From Odobenus rosmarus divergens (lineage: Eukaryota; Chordata; Mammalia; Carnivora; Odobenidae): a DNA stretch of 64,000 bases. Position 1 is the stretch's first letter. Each line of letters opens with the position of its first letter. The stretch covers positions 515,664-579,663 of the forward strand of contig NW_004450402.1 in the NCBI RefSeq assembly GCF_000321225.1. The letters run 5' to 3'. The notes beneath the pieces are model-generated. The model worked only from the letters and a program-made list of their open reading frames with translations, did no database searches and was not told the DNA's origin. The translations under genes were made by a program, and so were the position numbers. This document shows positions 11,514 to 22,026 of this stretch, one piece after another.

Positions 11514-11987
11514 ATGGTAAATCTGGCTTCAGCTACACCGGCAAGACGCATGAACAACAGCCCCTGTACTTCCCTGAAGGAAGCTCACGTATTTATGCCC
11601 GCTCATGAGAGTCAGCAGCAGAGCCTCTGCCGATCCCCTCCATTATTTGTTTCCTTTAGACTCCTAACAGCAACTCCTGCTACTTGTCACAAGCTTGATA
11701 CACTCCCAATTGACATCATCTCAAATTTCTTCTGTCACCATTTTGAAGCGAAGGAACTAAGACAAGTCAGAGCTGCCTTAGGCCCCGAGTGCATGCAGAT
11801 ACTTATGATGCAAGAGGAAAAAAAGATGAAGCCAGGGGGTGAAATCACTGTACAAATATACACTGTCACATTCTTCACACTAGCCAGAGGTAAGTCACAA
11901 ATTCCATTATCCGAAAAAAATGAAACAAAATCAGCTATATTAATCAGATTATATTCAGCCATAAAACTTGTCATTTATTCTATATAG
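11514..11987 (+). other. Open frame ending at a good splice donor; unassigned
   Basis: An ATG-started frame of 157 codons runs through sequence that is richer in GC and CpG (ACACCGGCAAGACGC, CCCGCTCATG, GCCGATCCCC) than its surroundings. At 11887-11895 it holds GAGGTAAGT, a near-perfect splice donor, after which the frame becomes AT-rich. I recognise no domain, signal peptide or family in the protein. It could be an exon of a long non-coding RNA, a relic exon, an unnamed repeat or chance. I do not call it a gene. Confidence 0.25.
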
Positions 11988-13533
11988 GAATATTTTTCAG
12001 GCCCTGAAAATTACTGAGAAAAATGTACCCCTGAGGAGTTTCCCAGAATATGGCACCATGAAATGTGAATAGCATTATAGTCTGTCCCGTAGACGTGATT
12101 CAAGGAATATTTATTGATTTATATAATTGATTTGCTAAAACAATTAGAGTAAGGTATTAGTTCCTCCGTGTAGGCTAAATAGACGCTGTCAGGGTTGTAT
12201 AAAACTAATTTAACAAAGGAATAATACATCTAGATTTTAAATCTTTAATGATCTGACTTGCATACCACCTTAATTCAGGGTTCACGTACTGTGAAAGACA
12301 ATGGCTTAAGTACTGAGGGTGAATACGAATAAGAACAGGCTGTATCTACAGTTCATAAAGTAAAGTAAAAATTTAATAGACACGATGAACAATTTGTTCG
12401 TCTAAACCCAAAAGTTTATTTCAAATTAGGTTGCATGGAGTCTATAAAATTATTATATACACATAAAGAATTGCTCTCACTCCTCTAAGTAGGTTATATT
12501 CAAAGAGAGAAAGTGAGCCCCACCACTCCAGGAAACAGTTTTCTAATAATTTCAGTGACCCGAAAGGAAGCAGTTCATGCAACAAATAGATGGTTAATTG
12601 CTCTACAAAATTAAGTTTAGACAGCCTGTGAAAAAAACTTGAATTCTCGTACATTTCAATAATACAATTAGGAAGGGATACATCCTTCAATTCACTTTTA
12701 CTTGTAATGTTCTGATACTTACCCATATGTTCAGTTACTTTTTCAAAAACTTAAATATTGCTATGTTCCACTAGAAAGTTCAGAGAGCCCTAGGGTACCT
12801 ATTGAGTGAAAACATTTGAAGTCATAGCACTGAAATAGCTTTAAGAAGATGTAAACATTACTTACTGACAATTTTCTTGAGAAATGTAGACCTTTATAAA
12901 CAAATATTGGTTAGGAAAATGGATGTCTAATGTGGGACACATGCTCTAAAACAATCCTACTGATGTTCATTTAATTAATTTTGGTATTCAAATGTAAAGC
13001 TGATTTCTTAACTACCTCTTATCCCTAGCAAATTATGGTGGAAGGTTTTGCTAAAGGTTAGAGCACTAAACACAAAGTTACTCCCAGTACTTAAAGGAAA
13101 AGGGACTAAGCCATAGTGAAACAATTATAACAGGTGGTGTGCAAGTAATGTAATCATAAAATAAATCCAAAGAAAAATCAGTTTACAAATGAATATGAAA
13201 TTACTGAAATCAGTGACATTCTGAGAAAGTTAATAAGAAAAATTAGGGCCATTCTTAAAAAAAAGATTATATTGAAATAAAATTATGTAAAAAATAATTG
13301 AAATGTCATTGAGATCTCTCCATTTTAAATGTTTGTCTTTATGGGGTGAGATTGTCTTTAGTTAAATACCAGGCCTTCTCAACAGAAAATAAGAAGATAA
13401 GTATACTCCCAGAGACTAGTCATACAATTTTAATGAATTAGTTACAAAGAATTTTGGAATCTATCCACTGTTTGAAAAAAAATGGATCAATATTCTTTAT
13501 GAAAAAACTAAAAGTAGTTGTTTCTAAGAGGCA
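11988..13533. other. Unassigned AT-rich sequence
   Basis: No repeats or coding frames I can name; the 94-codon antisense frame at 12442-12726 shows no family features. Low repeat content over 1.5 kb may itself mean older or constrained sequence. Confidence 0.45.
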
Positions 13534-14715
13534 TTTTTTTATTTCAGATCTTTTTTATTTCTTCAAATTTATTTAACAGGAGTGACTGAAATAAAAAATA
13601 TAAGTCTCATCATCATGGAAATGGCTTTAAGAAAAAACGGATCAGATGAATATTATTGCATCCCATTTTGAACCAGTAAATAGTTGCCACTGATAAACAG
13701 CTAATAGTCTGTCAAAAATACTCTAGGTATGTTATATAGTACATGCCTGTTCACAGGGGAAAAAACTTGGTAAAAAACTTACCTGAACTAGTTGATTCCA
13801 ACTCAAGACAAGCACAAAAGCACCACCCATGCCTCTGAGAACGTTGCACCATGCACCCTTGAAAAAACTTTGGCTCCTTCATCGAGAGCAATCTTCCTCC
13901 AGTAGTCAAGCATGCTCGTGTATGTGATGTCAGTTCTTTTGCGTTCTGACTGCATCATCATACTGACACGAACAGTGTCAAATGGATAGGGAGTCAACCC
14001 AGCAACCACTGTGATGGACTGTGCGATCATCCAGCTGATGAAGATGTGAGTATTCTTGGGGTCTGGAAGCATGCTCTTTGCAGTGTCAGAGATACCAAAG
14101 TAGGCAGCTGGGTAGATGAGAATACCTTGGACAGACACATTAAGGCCTGGTACAGGCCCTTCATCCTATCAGATTTGTAGATCTTAACCAGGCAGTAACC
14201 AAGGCCTCTGAATTTCCTTTCAACTCTAGCTCTGTCCACATCAGCTGCTAGACGGGTGTGGGCAGCATCAAGAGGATACACAAAACACAAGAATGTGGCC
14301 CCACTGGCACCACCTAATGCCAGACTCCCTGTAAAGTAGTGCCACAGCTGGGTTCTCTTGTCCACACAACCCGGGAAGAGCTTCTATTTATCCTTAAGGC
14401 AAAGTTGAGAGCCTGGGTGGGGAAGCATCTCATGACATTGGTCAGGTTACCATGCCAAAAGGACAGCACTCCCTGCTCCTCAGGGGGATGAGCCACACAG
14501 TCTATAATGCCCTCCCTACTGCTTATCTGTGGTGATTGGCCTTCTGGCATGCCGCACTTGCAGCAGCAGCTTGACCCACTTGATGGACACTACCACGGTC
14601 TTGGAGATGGCCATGGCCACTCCACCTGCCAGGCAGTCCTTGGCAAACAAAGGACACAGCGCCATCTGTCATGTTGAAAGGAAAGAGACGGTAGGAGACT
14701 GCGGGACTGCAGTAG
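13534..14715 (-). pseudogene. SLC25A5: Processed pseudogene of ADP/ATP translocase 2
   Basis: The parent protein swaps cytosolic ADP for matrix ATP across the inner mitochondrial membrane and is built of three tandem carrier repeats. The start codon lies at 14670-14672 (minus strand) and the whole reading region follows without introns, so this is a reverse-transcribed mRNA copy. Recognisable blocks are [13 protein letters not shown] and [10 protein letters not shown] (14314-14550), [10 protein letters not shown] and CFVYPLD with TRLAADV (14027-14365), then [18 protein letters not shown] and YPFDTVR (13803-14138). Features such as [20 protein letters not shown] and the 3'UTR text CTGTGAACAGGCATGT point to ANT2 rather than ANT1 or ANT3. 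The frame is broken by a stop soon after DKQ, by frameshifts near 14370 and 14135, and by loss of the normal C-terminus. The carrier signature RRRMMM reads RVSMMM. The 3'UTR continues to an AATAAA signal and a short A tract at 13534-13540. It cannot encode a working carrier. Confidence 0.95.
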
Positions 14716-14955
14716 GAACTGGCTGGGACTTTAGGAGATATATTTTAATATTTAAGGAGTCATTGTCAACTCCATAGAACAAATTAATATGCTTTCTTAG
14801 CTTGCAATTTTAAAAGCTTTTAAAAGCATTATTGACAAAAAATATTGACATAAAATGGATTGTACATATTTAAAGCTCTGGAAGTCTTTTTTAAGATTCT
14901 TTGTGATTATCTGTATAGACAATCATATCTTTTGTTTTATTTCTCCTCTTTTTCT
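14716..14955. other. AT-rich spacer with palindrome TTTTAAAAGCTTTTAAAA
   Basis: An 18-base perfect palindrome centred on a HindIII site lies at 14808-14825, and its left half is repeated once more just after (TTTTAAAAGC twice). Otherwise unassigned. Confidence 0.6.
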
Positions 14956-15162
14956 TTTTTTAAAATATTTTAGTTATTTATTTGACAGAGACAGAGAGAG
15001 CACAAACAAGGGGAGTGGCAGGGGAGGGAGAGGGAGAAACAGACTCCCTGCTGAGCAGGGAGCCTGATGCAGGGGCACATGCAGGGCTCAATCCCAGGAC
15101 CCTGAGATCATGACCTGAGCCAAGGATAGGCGCTTACCTGACCAAGCCACACAGGCGCCCCA
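14956..15162 (-). mobile_element. CAN SINE
   Basis: The plus strand reads from the T-rich tail through TATTTGACAGAGACAGAGAGAGCAC, GACTCCCTGCTGAGCAGGGAG and GATCATGACCTGAGCC to the reversed head CACAGGCGCCCC. Approximate target copies TTCTCCTCTTTTTCT (14941-14955) and CTCTCCTCTCCTTCT (15164-15178) agree at 12 of 15 positions, so the insertion is fairly old. It holds an extra GGGGCACATGCA segment next to the GCAGGGCTC block. Confidence 0.95.
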
Positions 15163-15184
15163 CCTCTCCTCTCCTTCTAATCTA

Positions 15185-15560
15185 TATGCCCTTTTATTTT
15201 CCTTTTTCTTTCTGCCTTATTGCAAGTCTTTCTCACTAGCACATCAACATAATGTTGAATATGAGTAGGGAAAGGAGACAGCCTTGCTTTATTTCTGATC
15301 TTAGGCAGAAAGTAGTCTCTCCTTAAATATGATGTGAGCTGAAGGATTTATTGATGTTCTTTATTGGATTAAGGAAGTATCCTGCTTCTAGTTTGTGGAA
15401 TGTTTTTACGAGGGACAGATATCTGATTTTGCCAAATACATTTTTCCTTCATCTGTTGATAAAATGTGTTCTTATTTAGTTAGTCTGTTAATATGATAAA
15501 ATACTTTTTTTTTTCAAAATTGAACAAACCTTGCATTCTGGGGATGAGCCTCACTTGGCT
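15185..15560 (-). mobile_element. L1 ORF2 fragment (reverse transcriptase region)
   Basis: The antisense phrases CTTATTGCAAGTC, AATATGAGTAGGG...GACAGCCTTGCTTTATTTCTGATCTTAGG, ATGATGTGAGCTG and TTGAACAAACCTTGCATTCTGGGGATGAG match the reverse-transcriptase part of L1 ORF2 on the minus strand. Stops are frequent, so it is inactive. The segment after 15560 does not continue the match. Confidence 0.85.
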
Positions 15561-16839
15561 GTGAGGTAGAGCTGGGTTTGTTGTTGTTTGGGTTATCCTC
15601 AGTGCATCAAATGCTACAAATTCTTCTAGTAATATCTTTTGTTTGTCTCTCCACTTAGTTTTGAGTTTTCCTTTGTACTTCTCCCTAGAGAAAGCCCATG
15701 TCTTGCTGTTCTCCCCTATGTCTTCTGCTATTAGTTTTACTAGATGCATGTTAGCTTGTTGGTAGGGAGTTGGGTGGGGTGTTTGATGCTCTGATAAGCC
15801 TCAGTCTTAAGTAGACACTATGAGCCTTGATCTCAACCATGTGCCCTTTGTAAGTATACTGTCCCTTCTCCAGATGCACAGCTAGGGCTAGTGAAGTCCC
15901 TAGAGCTCCTTCTCCAAGTATAAACATTTTTTTTTTTAATTCCTTGTTTCCCTCCTTAACTGCAGTGCTTTTCCACTAGTACCATTAGTTTACAGTTTTG
16001 AGGCCCTAACTCCTACAGATTAAGGATTTTGTTCCTTAGATGAGATGGGGTGACACATCTGGGAGGGGAATGGGTGGCAGCCACCATTCCCACCTTGAGT
16101 TGCAATGAATTTCCACCTCTGCACCTGATCTACAAATTTGGTTGTCTTCCTACCTGCAAAATCCCATGCAGAAAAAAACTTTTATTTCATGAGGGAGATA
16201 GAGAGAGATGGGTCTGGATGGAGTTTTGGCAGTGGTTATCATCCTGCAACCCCAGGAAGAACCATGAAGGAAGATTTTTTGGTTTTGTTTGTTTGTTTGT
16301 TTGTTTGTTGCATTATTCAGATTTCTGACATTTCCTGAGTACCTTGTGGGGAACCTAGAGAAAACACTCTGCAGAAGGGACACAACTATCCTATGTCTGT
16401 GGCCCTCAGGGGCTTTATAGTTTCACACTAACCATACTCAGTCTTTTGCAATTAATTAACAATGTCTACCTTAATATTTTCACTGATTCATATGGCATTT
16501 GGTGGCATCTAACCCAAGTAAACAAATGGCTGTGTCCTGTTTCTCCCTGCCTGTGTTTTTTTTTTCTCCAGATATTTGCTGAGTTCTTTTCCTTCCCACT
16601 CCAGTTCTCTCTAGAGTTCAAGAAAAATCTAATTTGCAGTCTGTTCAACTTTTTTCTCTTGTTGTAAGAGTGACAATGACATGCTAGCTCTCTATATGTC
16701 TGAACTAAACCCAGAAGTCTGTGTAATGAAATTTGGTTACTAAACTTACAAATGATGCTGTTCTGAGATATCTAATTTACTGTCTGCATTCATATACTGT
16801 CCAGAGAGGTTGAAGTGATGCAGAATAAAATTTCTGTGT
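15561..16839. other. Unassigned sequence, partly repeat-like
   Basis: Contains several overlapping short frames (for example 16050-16328) that come from a (TTTG)n repeat and low-complexity text. I see no gene. Confidence 0.4.
16282..16310. repeat. (TTTG)n microsatellite
   Basis: Seven or so GTTT units in a row. Confidence 0.95.
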
Positions 16840-16925
16840 TTTTTTTTTCATTGTATTCCTAGTGGCTAGGACTTAGAAAAGTGGCTAGCAAAATCCAATG
16901 AACATTTACTGAATAAATGTCTTAT
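16840..16925 (+). mobile_element. L2 3' end fragment
   Basis: ATTGTATTCCTAGTGGCTAGGACTTAG...AATGAACATTTACTGAATAAATG follows the L2 terminal text TGTATCCCCAGCGCCTAGAACAG...CAATAAATATTTGTTGAATGAATG. Confidence 0.6.
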
Positions 16926-17880
16926 GAGTAAATTAAAATAAATATATCTTTAGTTTGTTATTTAAAAAGTTATTTCTCACTTGCCTACATATCAAATTTA
17001 CCAAAATAGGCAAATATATTGTTAATATCGTTTATAGTATATTATTATTCCCTAACAAATCATGATCAATTACCTTCCTTTTCCATTTTGAAAAAGCACC
17101 CTTAAATTCAATGCAGTAGTGATAGGAGGGTTAAAACTATGTTATTTCCTTAACAATAACACTTGAGTTACATATTTAACCCAATTTAATTTAAAATAAA
17201 TCACATCAGCAGGCAACAGAAAACACCACAGCATTATTTTTTCTACTTTGATATCCTGATCTTATTTTGGATCTGGAGTCTTAGGGCGATCATTTGAGTA
17301 CATACTCCATACACAGTTTTTGTAATTTGAAAGTCGTGCTAAAGTGCACAACTTTGGAAATTAACAGAAAATTTGATGAGCCAGTAGAATAGTCCCTAAC
17401 TATCCCTCTGTAGTTGAAAGTTAAATAAAAATAATCCTTCTCCTGCTCACACGAATGCTTCTTTCAGATTTACTCCTGTTGTTTGAAAAGTAAGCTTAAT
17501 TGCATTACATAATTTCTGAGATGAATACATAAAAAATAGTAAAAATAAGCTCATTTGTCCAAGGAAGATGACTAAGAATAAAGTAAAATGTAAAATCTAA
17601 TATCACATTAAAACTTTTGAACAATCGTATTAGACCAATTATCAAATTACCCCTATTATATTTTCTATTATGTATAGCATGTATGCACTAGAAAAATTCA
17701 AGAAATGCACAAGAAGACAAAAGACAAGTTAAAAGATTCACTCATCAGCATCAGCATAGAATGATTTCTTTTGCCTGAATGGAAGACATTTAAACATGAC
17801 CATATCAGTATACAAAAAAAGATTTAGAAGACAAAATTTGAAAATATTGGTGAGAGAACAGGTCATTACTGGGGCAAGTT
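16926..17880. other. Unassigned AT-rich sequence
   Basis: No named repeat or frame recognised. Confidence 0.45.
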
Positions 17881-18005
17881 CCCCAAGGCAACAAGAAGAG
17901 GTATGATACAAATTTTAGGCATTGGAAATAGCCTTAGATGGGAGGCAGACCACCACTTTTTCACTAAATTAGGATTAAGAGAGGAGGAGGAAAGAAAAGT
18001 GAAGG

Positions 18006-18075
18006 AGGAAGATAGAAGGAAGATTGGTGAGCTATAGATTTGACAATCACATTTCAGGAGATAGCAGAGAGAAAG
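18006..18075 (+). repeat. 70-base direct duplication, copy A
   Basis: Identical to 18596-18665 at 69 of 70 positions (A at 18051 versus T at 18641). It lies inside a diverged purine-rich stretch (17880-18245) that looks like an old unnamed repeat and reads on continuously past both ends of the unit, which suggests this is the source copy. Confidence 0.97.
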
Positions 18076-18245
18076 ACAGGGTCCCTACCATGATCTTTCC
18101 TGTGAAATAGGAGCCAAGGTCATCTAAGATCAGAAGGTATAGAGTAATAGGAAGTTGGCCGATGAATTTGGTCTAGGAGAAGAGCAAGAGGGGGAAAAAG
18201 ACATAAGAAGAAATGTCTCATGTAGGAAGGAATGTAAGTAGCATT

Positions 18246-18508
18246 GAAGGAGTTGTGGAAAGATTGGCAACTGTCAAATTGTAATAGTTTTGTAATTTTT
18301 TTAATTAAAATGTTGAGTAATCAAAGTGCAAAAAACAACAACTCAGGCTATTGGTTTGAACTGAGTTGGATTCAAGTGGCTTGAGTTAGAAGGGAACAAT
18401 TGGAAGGACAGTGGTAATAAAGGTAATAAAGGCAAAATAATATTCTCAAATGCAAGGCAAAATCTGTGTTGATAATTCTAATATATGCTACAAAAATAAA
18501 TAGGCTAA
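18246..18508. other. Unassigned spacer
   Basis: AT-rich, nothing recognised. Confidence 0.4.
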
Positions 18509-18720
18509 TATTCTGGTTGCCTTTTGCTGTAACAAACCATCTAAAATCAAGTGCTGTAAACAATAATTTTATTATGCTTGCAAATTCTGTGAGTTAGGAA
18601 GATAGAAGGAAGATTGGTGAGCTATAGATTTGACAATCACTTTTCAGGAGATAGCAGAGAGAAAGTCACAAGCCCACCTAGATACAAGGGGAATGGAGCT
18701 TAAGCACCCCACTCAGTGAG
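18509..18720. mobile_element. Ancient interspersed repeat split by a duplication
   Basis: ATTCTGGTTGCCTTTTGCTGTAACAAACCATCTAAAATC...AATTCTGTGAGTTAGG, and then, beyond the duplicated unit, AGTCACAAGCCCACCTAGATACAAGGGGAATGG, are the two ends of a common old mammalian repeat (GCTGTAACAAATTACC..., CAAGCCCACCCAGATTCAAGG...). Its middle is missing and copy B sits in its place. Family name not certain. Confidence 0.55.
18596..18665 (+). repeat. 70-base direct duplication, copy B
   Basis: Second copy of the unit at 18006-18075, offset exactly 590 bases, with one mismatch. Both sides of it belong to another repeat, so it looks like the inserted copy. Confidence 0.97.
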
Positions 18721-18764
18721 GGGCATAGAACAATAGTCATATTTTAAAACTGTAACAGCTGGAT

Positions 18765-18935
18765 AAATATTGCTACTACTTAATAAAATGCTTAGTATGT
18801 GCCAGGCCCTGTTGTAGGCATTTTTCATATATTAACTTATCAAATCCTCCCAATACTTTATGAGGGTGATATTATCATGACCCCCAATTTGCTGTATGGA
18901 GTTTAAGTAATTTGTCCATAATCACTGCTGGGGAA
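18765..18935 (-). mobile_element. MIR SINE
   Basis: TATGTGCCAGGCCCTGTTGTAGGCATTTTTCATATATTAACTTATCAAATCCTCCCAATA...GAGGGTGATATTATCATGACCC...TAAGTAATTTGTCCATAATCAC is the antisense MIR consensus order. Confidence 0.85.
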
Positions 18936-19660
18936 GCAGCCGTTGCATGACCTGTTGCCCTTCTCTGGGTTTGCCCAGTCAGTGCCCTGGGCCTGGAACA
19001 TTCCCCAATATGGAAGCCAGGTCCTGAGCTATTGTTGGCCCAGATTCTTATTCCTTGTTAGGAGAAAACATTCTCTGTTCTGGATACTCAGTGAACTTCC
19101 TTGTATTACTAAGAGAGTCATATGTTACCTGGTCAGTGCCACCAGTATATCTGTCCCCAGATGGAAGGGAATAGTCTTCCCCACAGCATGAGAGGGGCAC
19201 GTGCATTGGGAAAGATCTACTAGCCATGGCAGATCAGCACACACTAACAAACACTGATCTTAATCTGTGTTGTGTCTCTTCTCCTTTCTGTGAGTAAAAT
19301 GTTTCAACCAGTGTTTTGTATGTTGAGTCCTCCCTCAGTGCTCCGAACAAATAGAAGATGAAGTAGGTCAGTCTCCCCAAGGTCCTACTTCTGGTGGCCG
19401 GCAGTGTTATGATCCTTGCTGTCTCCATGAGGTGGGAATCCTCACCTGAGATTGGTAGCTGGATATTCATGCTTGACAATCGCATAATCAGAGACATCTC
19501 CAAGATTAACCTAACCAGCCAGGCTGGGCTCAGAGTTTCTTATAATGGCCTGAATCATTATCTTTTAAAGCAGATGGAAAATGATAATAATAATTTGAAA
19601 GTAAGTCCTCATACACTCATATATCTCAATAGAACAGGTAGTCTTTTCTTGCTCTAAACA
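18936..19660. other. Unassigned, moderately GC-rich sequence
   Basis: Richer in GC than its flanks, with several overlapping open frames on both strands (18943-19191, 19234-19503, 19394-19657), none with recognisable features. TGAGTAAAATGTTTCAACCAGTG and the following text resemble the polyadenylation region of an LTR, so an old retroviral LTR is possible. Not resolved. Confidence 0.3.
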
Positions 19661-19953
19661 TCTCTTAAAGTGATTTTCTCAGAAGCCATTGTCAGTTCTC
19701 TTTGAACAATTCTTGTTCACTAGATTGCTGGACAGAAACTATAGCTCCATGATCTACATCATGTTATAGATAAATAATAAGACAATAGCATTTCCAAATG
19801 AAATAAAATATTGTTGTAAGCCAATCTGTATATTTGTCTAGCTAAAACTTTTACATCGTTTCATACTTGAAATTAAATGTGAAAGCTCTGGGCCAGTGAT
19901 CTGAATGAGAAAGAGAGCAGACTAAGAAATGTGGTTAGAAATTAGAGCACCAA
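19661..19953. other. Unassigned spacer
   Basis: Nothing recognised. Confidence 0.4.
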
Positions 19954-20160
19954 GGGGTGCTTGGGTGGCTCAGTTGGTTAAGCATTCGACTCTTGGATTT
20001 TGGTTCAGGTCATGATCTTAGGGTCGTGAGATCAAGCCTCGGGGTTGAGATCCGTGCTCAGCTCCGTGCTCAGCTCCGTGCTCAGCGAGGAGTCTGCTTG
20101 AGATTCTCTCTCTCCCTCTCCCTCTGCTCCTCTCTCCACTCACTCTCATCCATCCTTATG
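19954..20160 (+). mobile_element. CAN SINE with a triplicated 12-mer
   Basis: Head GGGGTGCTTGGGTGGCTCAGTTGGTTAAGCATTCGACTCTTGG. At 20051-20086 the unit TCCGTGCTCAGC occurs three times in exact tandem, expanding the segment that is single in other copies (GGGCTCCCTGCTCAGC region). No AATAAA/A-rich tail follows; the copy stops in CT-rich text at about 20157. Confidence 0.93.
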
Positions 20161-20514
20161 TAGAAATACTTAAGAATAAGTTGAAAGCCCCACCAGGGTT
20201 AAAGTGTTTCTATATAGGTGTGTGAGAATGACTAAAATTCATATTTTATTTATCCATTCATGCCTGAGGATATGCTAAATACTAGGTTAAGAAGTAAATT
20301 CATTAATTAGAAAAGTAGCACACATCATATCATTTTCAACTATTAGTGTTTTATTATGAATTGGGGTATGTAATTAGCAGGCCAGTAGCCTAATGAGGCT
20401 TTGAAAATACAAAACAAATTAGTAGTGATATTTAGCAGTGAGAAATCAGCAGGGCAAGGTGTAGAGTAGTATCTGCATTTAAAATGTAGAGGCTTCATGT
20501 AATGTATGGTGATT
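20161..20514. other. Unassigned sequence
   Basis: AT-rich, nothing recognised. Confidence 0.4.
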
Positions 20515-20515
20515 A

Positions 20516-20519
20516 TATA

Positions 20520-20555
<36 letters not shown>
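20516..20555. repeat. (TAA)n microsatellite
   Basis: About twelve ATA/TAA units, near-perfect; probably polymorphic. Confidence 0.97.
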
Positions 20556-20558
<3 letters not shown>

Positions 20559-20631
20559 TGTAGAGGGTTCAGACTTCAGTAACAGAATGGTGGAAAACAG
20601 GGAATAGGGGTTTCTGGTTGTCTTTGATTAG

Positions 20632-20815
20632 AGGTTCTCTAACTGGTCCACACTAGAACCACCTACGGAACTTTTAAGCAATAAAGAGGTATGCCCTTCT
20701 TCCAAAGCAGATATTGATTGAATCATTCTCAGTTGGGCCAAGCAGCCTTATGTGTTCATGTCTTTCCCAGTAGGTTGTAATGTGCAGCCAGAGCTGGGAA
20801 CCCCTCCCTTAGCTG
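20632..20815 (+). mobile_element. hAT-Charlie (MER5-like) remnant
   Basis: GGTTCTCTAACTGGTCCACACTAGAACCACCTACGGAACTTTTAAG and the closing CAGCCAGAGCTGGGAACCCCT parallel the family with CAGTGGTTCTCAAA ends, also seen at 10341. Diverged. Confidence 0.6.
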
Positions 20816-21792
20816 GAGATTTGCTATAAGGGGTCAAAAAAGCTTTAAATGAGACACCTTTACTTTACAATTTTCATATAGGATCTACCCTAGATGAGGA
20901 AGATCACTACAATCTCTTTCCCTTGAAATGTCTTGTGTTATTTCCTTTTGCATCTGCTCGACTGGGACAAAACAGTATGATATGTTCCAGTCGTTAAAGC
21001 TGGTTAATTTGGTAAATTCTATTTAGGCCAAATAATTGTTTTTTAAAACTTGTAATTCATTAACTTCTAGGTAGTCATTCTGCTAAGAACAATCATATTC
21101 TTAGTAATTTGATAGTAATGAATATTTTCCTAGTTTACAATCTTTAATAAGTATTTAGACATATTATGTTAGATTGGATATGGTATTGTATTCAGGCAGA
21201 TAAAGTACAATGAATGTTTTAAGAAGTATTTTTAGAATTCTGTATTATGTAGACTTTTGTTTTATTATTTATTTTTTATTTTTAAGTGAGAAACTGAAAT
21301 ATGACAAAGATGACATACAAAATGCCATCTAGAATCATCACAATTAATTAATATGACTAATACCATTCTGCCACAAGTAACAAAGAATGCAATATGTAAT
21401 ATATGTCTTAAGTCTGGATATGAAAATATACGGTGTATATATATATATGTCTTGAAAATTAGAAGCAGAAAACTTCAAATGACAAAAATTCTCTTTACAA
21501 TGGTGTATATAAACAGATATGGGAAAATAGGCTGGAAATAAGGAATGTGTGAAAAGTAAAGATAACAGAGCTTGCTATTCATCTGTTCCTCATCGATATC
21601 TTATTTCCTGGCACCCTTTAAAGGTAAAATATTAATGAATTCTAGAATCAATTTATCAAGAGAATTTGGCCATAAAGAGTGCTTATTTATCTTAGAAGCT
21701 CAGTTTTCCGAAAAAGTTTTGGACTCAAGTAAACATTATTTCAGCACAGGGAAGAATTCCACAGCCTGGAAATGTGGCTTTATTTGAACTCC
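20816..21792. other. Unassigned AT-rich sequence
   Basis: No gene or named repeat. Short frames at 21353-21541 and 21572-21787 have no features. Confidence 0.4.
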
Positions 21793-21845
21793 AGAAGTGA
21801 TGGGCCCATTTCCCCTGTTACTGGGGAAATGGGCCTGTCACTTTT
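21793..21845 (+). other. Strong hairpin (23-bp stem, 7-base loop)
   Basis: Left arm 21793-21815 (core GGGCCCATTTCCCC), loop TGTTACT at 21816-21822, right arm 21823-21845 (core GGGGAAATGGGCC). In plus-strand RNA every position pairs, three of them as G-U wobbles; in minus-strand RNA those become A-C mismatches. A second small stem, CCTTAAG-CCTGAT-CTTAAGG, follows at 21879-21898. It could be a snap-back duplication, a relic transposon end or a short hairpin RNA. No evidence for expression. Confidence 0.85.
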
Positions 21846-22026
21846 ATTTTAGCACAAATAACAGTGTCAGAAGAGCTCCCTTAAGCCTGATCTTAAGGTA
21901 GTTTTCACACAGTGGATGTCATTTAGAAGATAACAGAATTAATTTAATATATTTTTTACAAAATCTCCTCCATTTTTCTTTGAAACTTACCTGACCCTAG
22001 CTATATGAATTTCAAACATTCTAACC

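Noticed and set aside
13803..14550. Three overlapping antisense frames as separate genes
   Set aside because: They are consecutive pieces of one frameshifted SLC25A5 retropseudogene.
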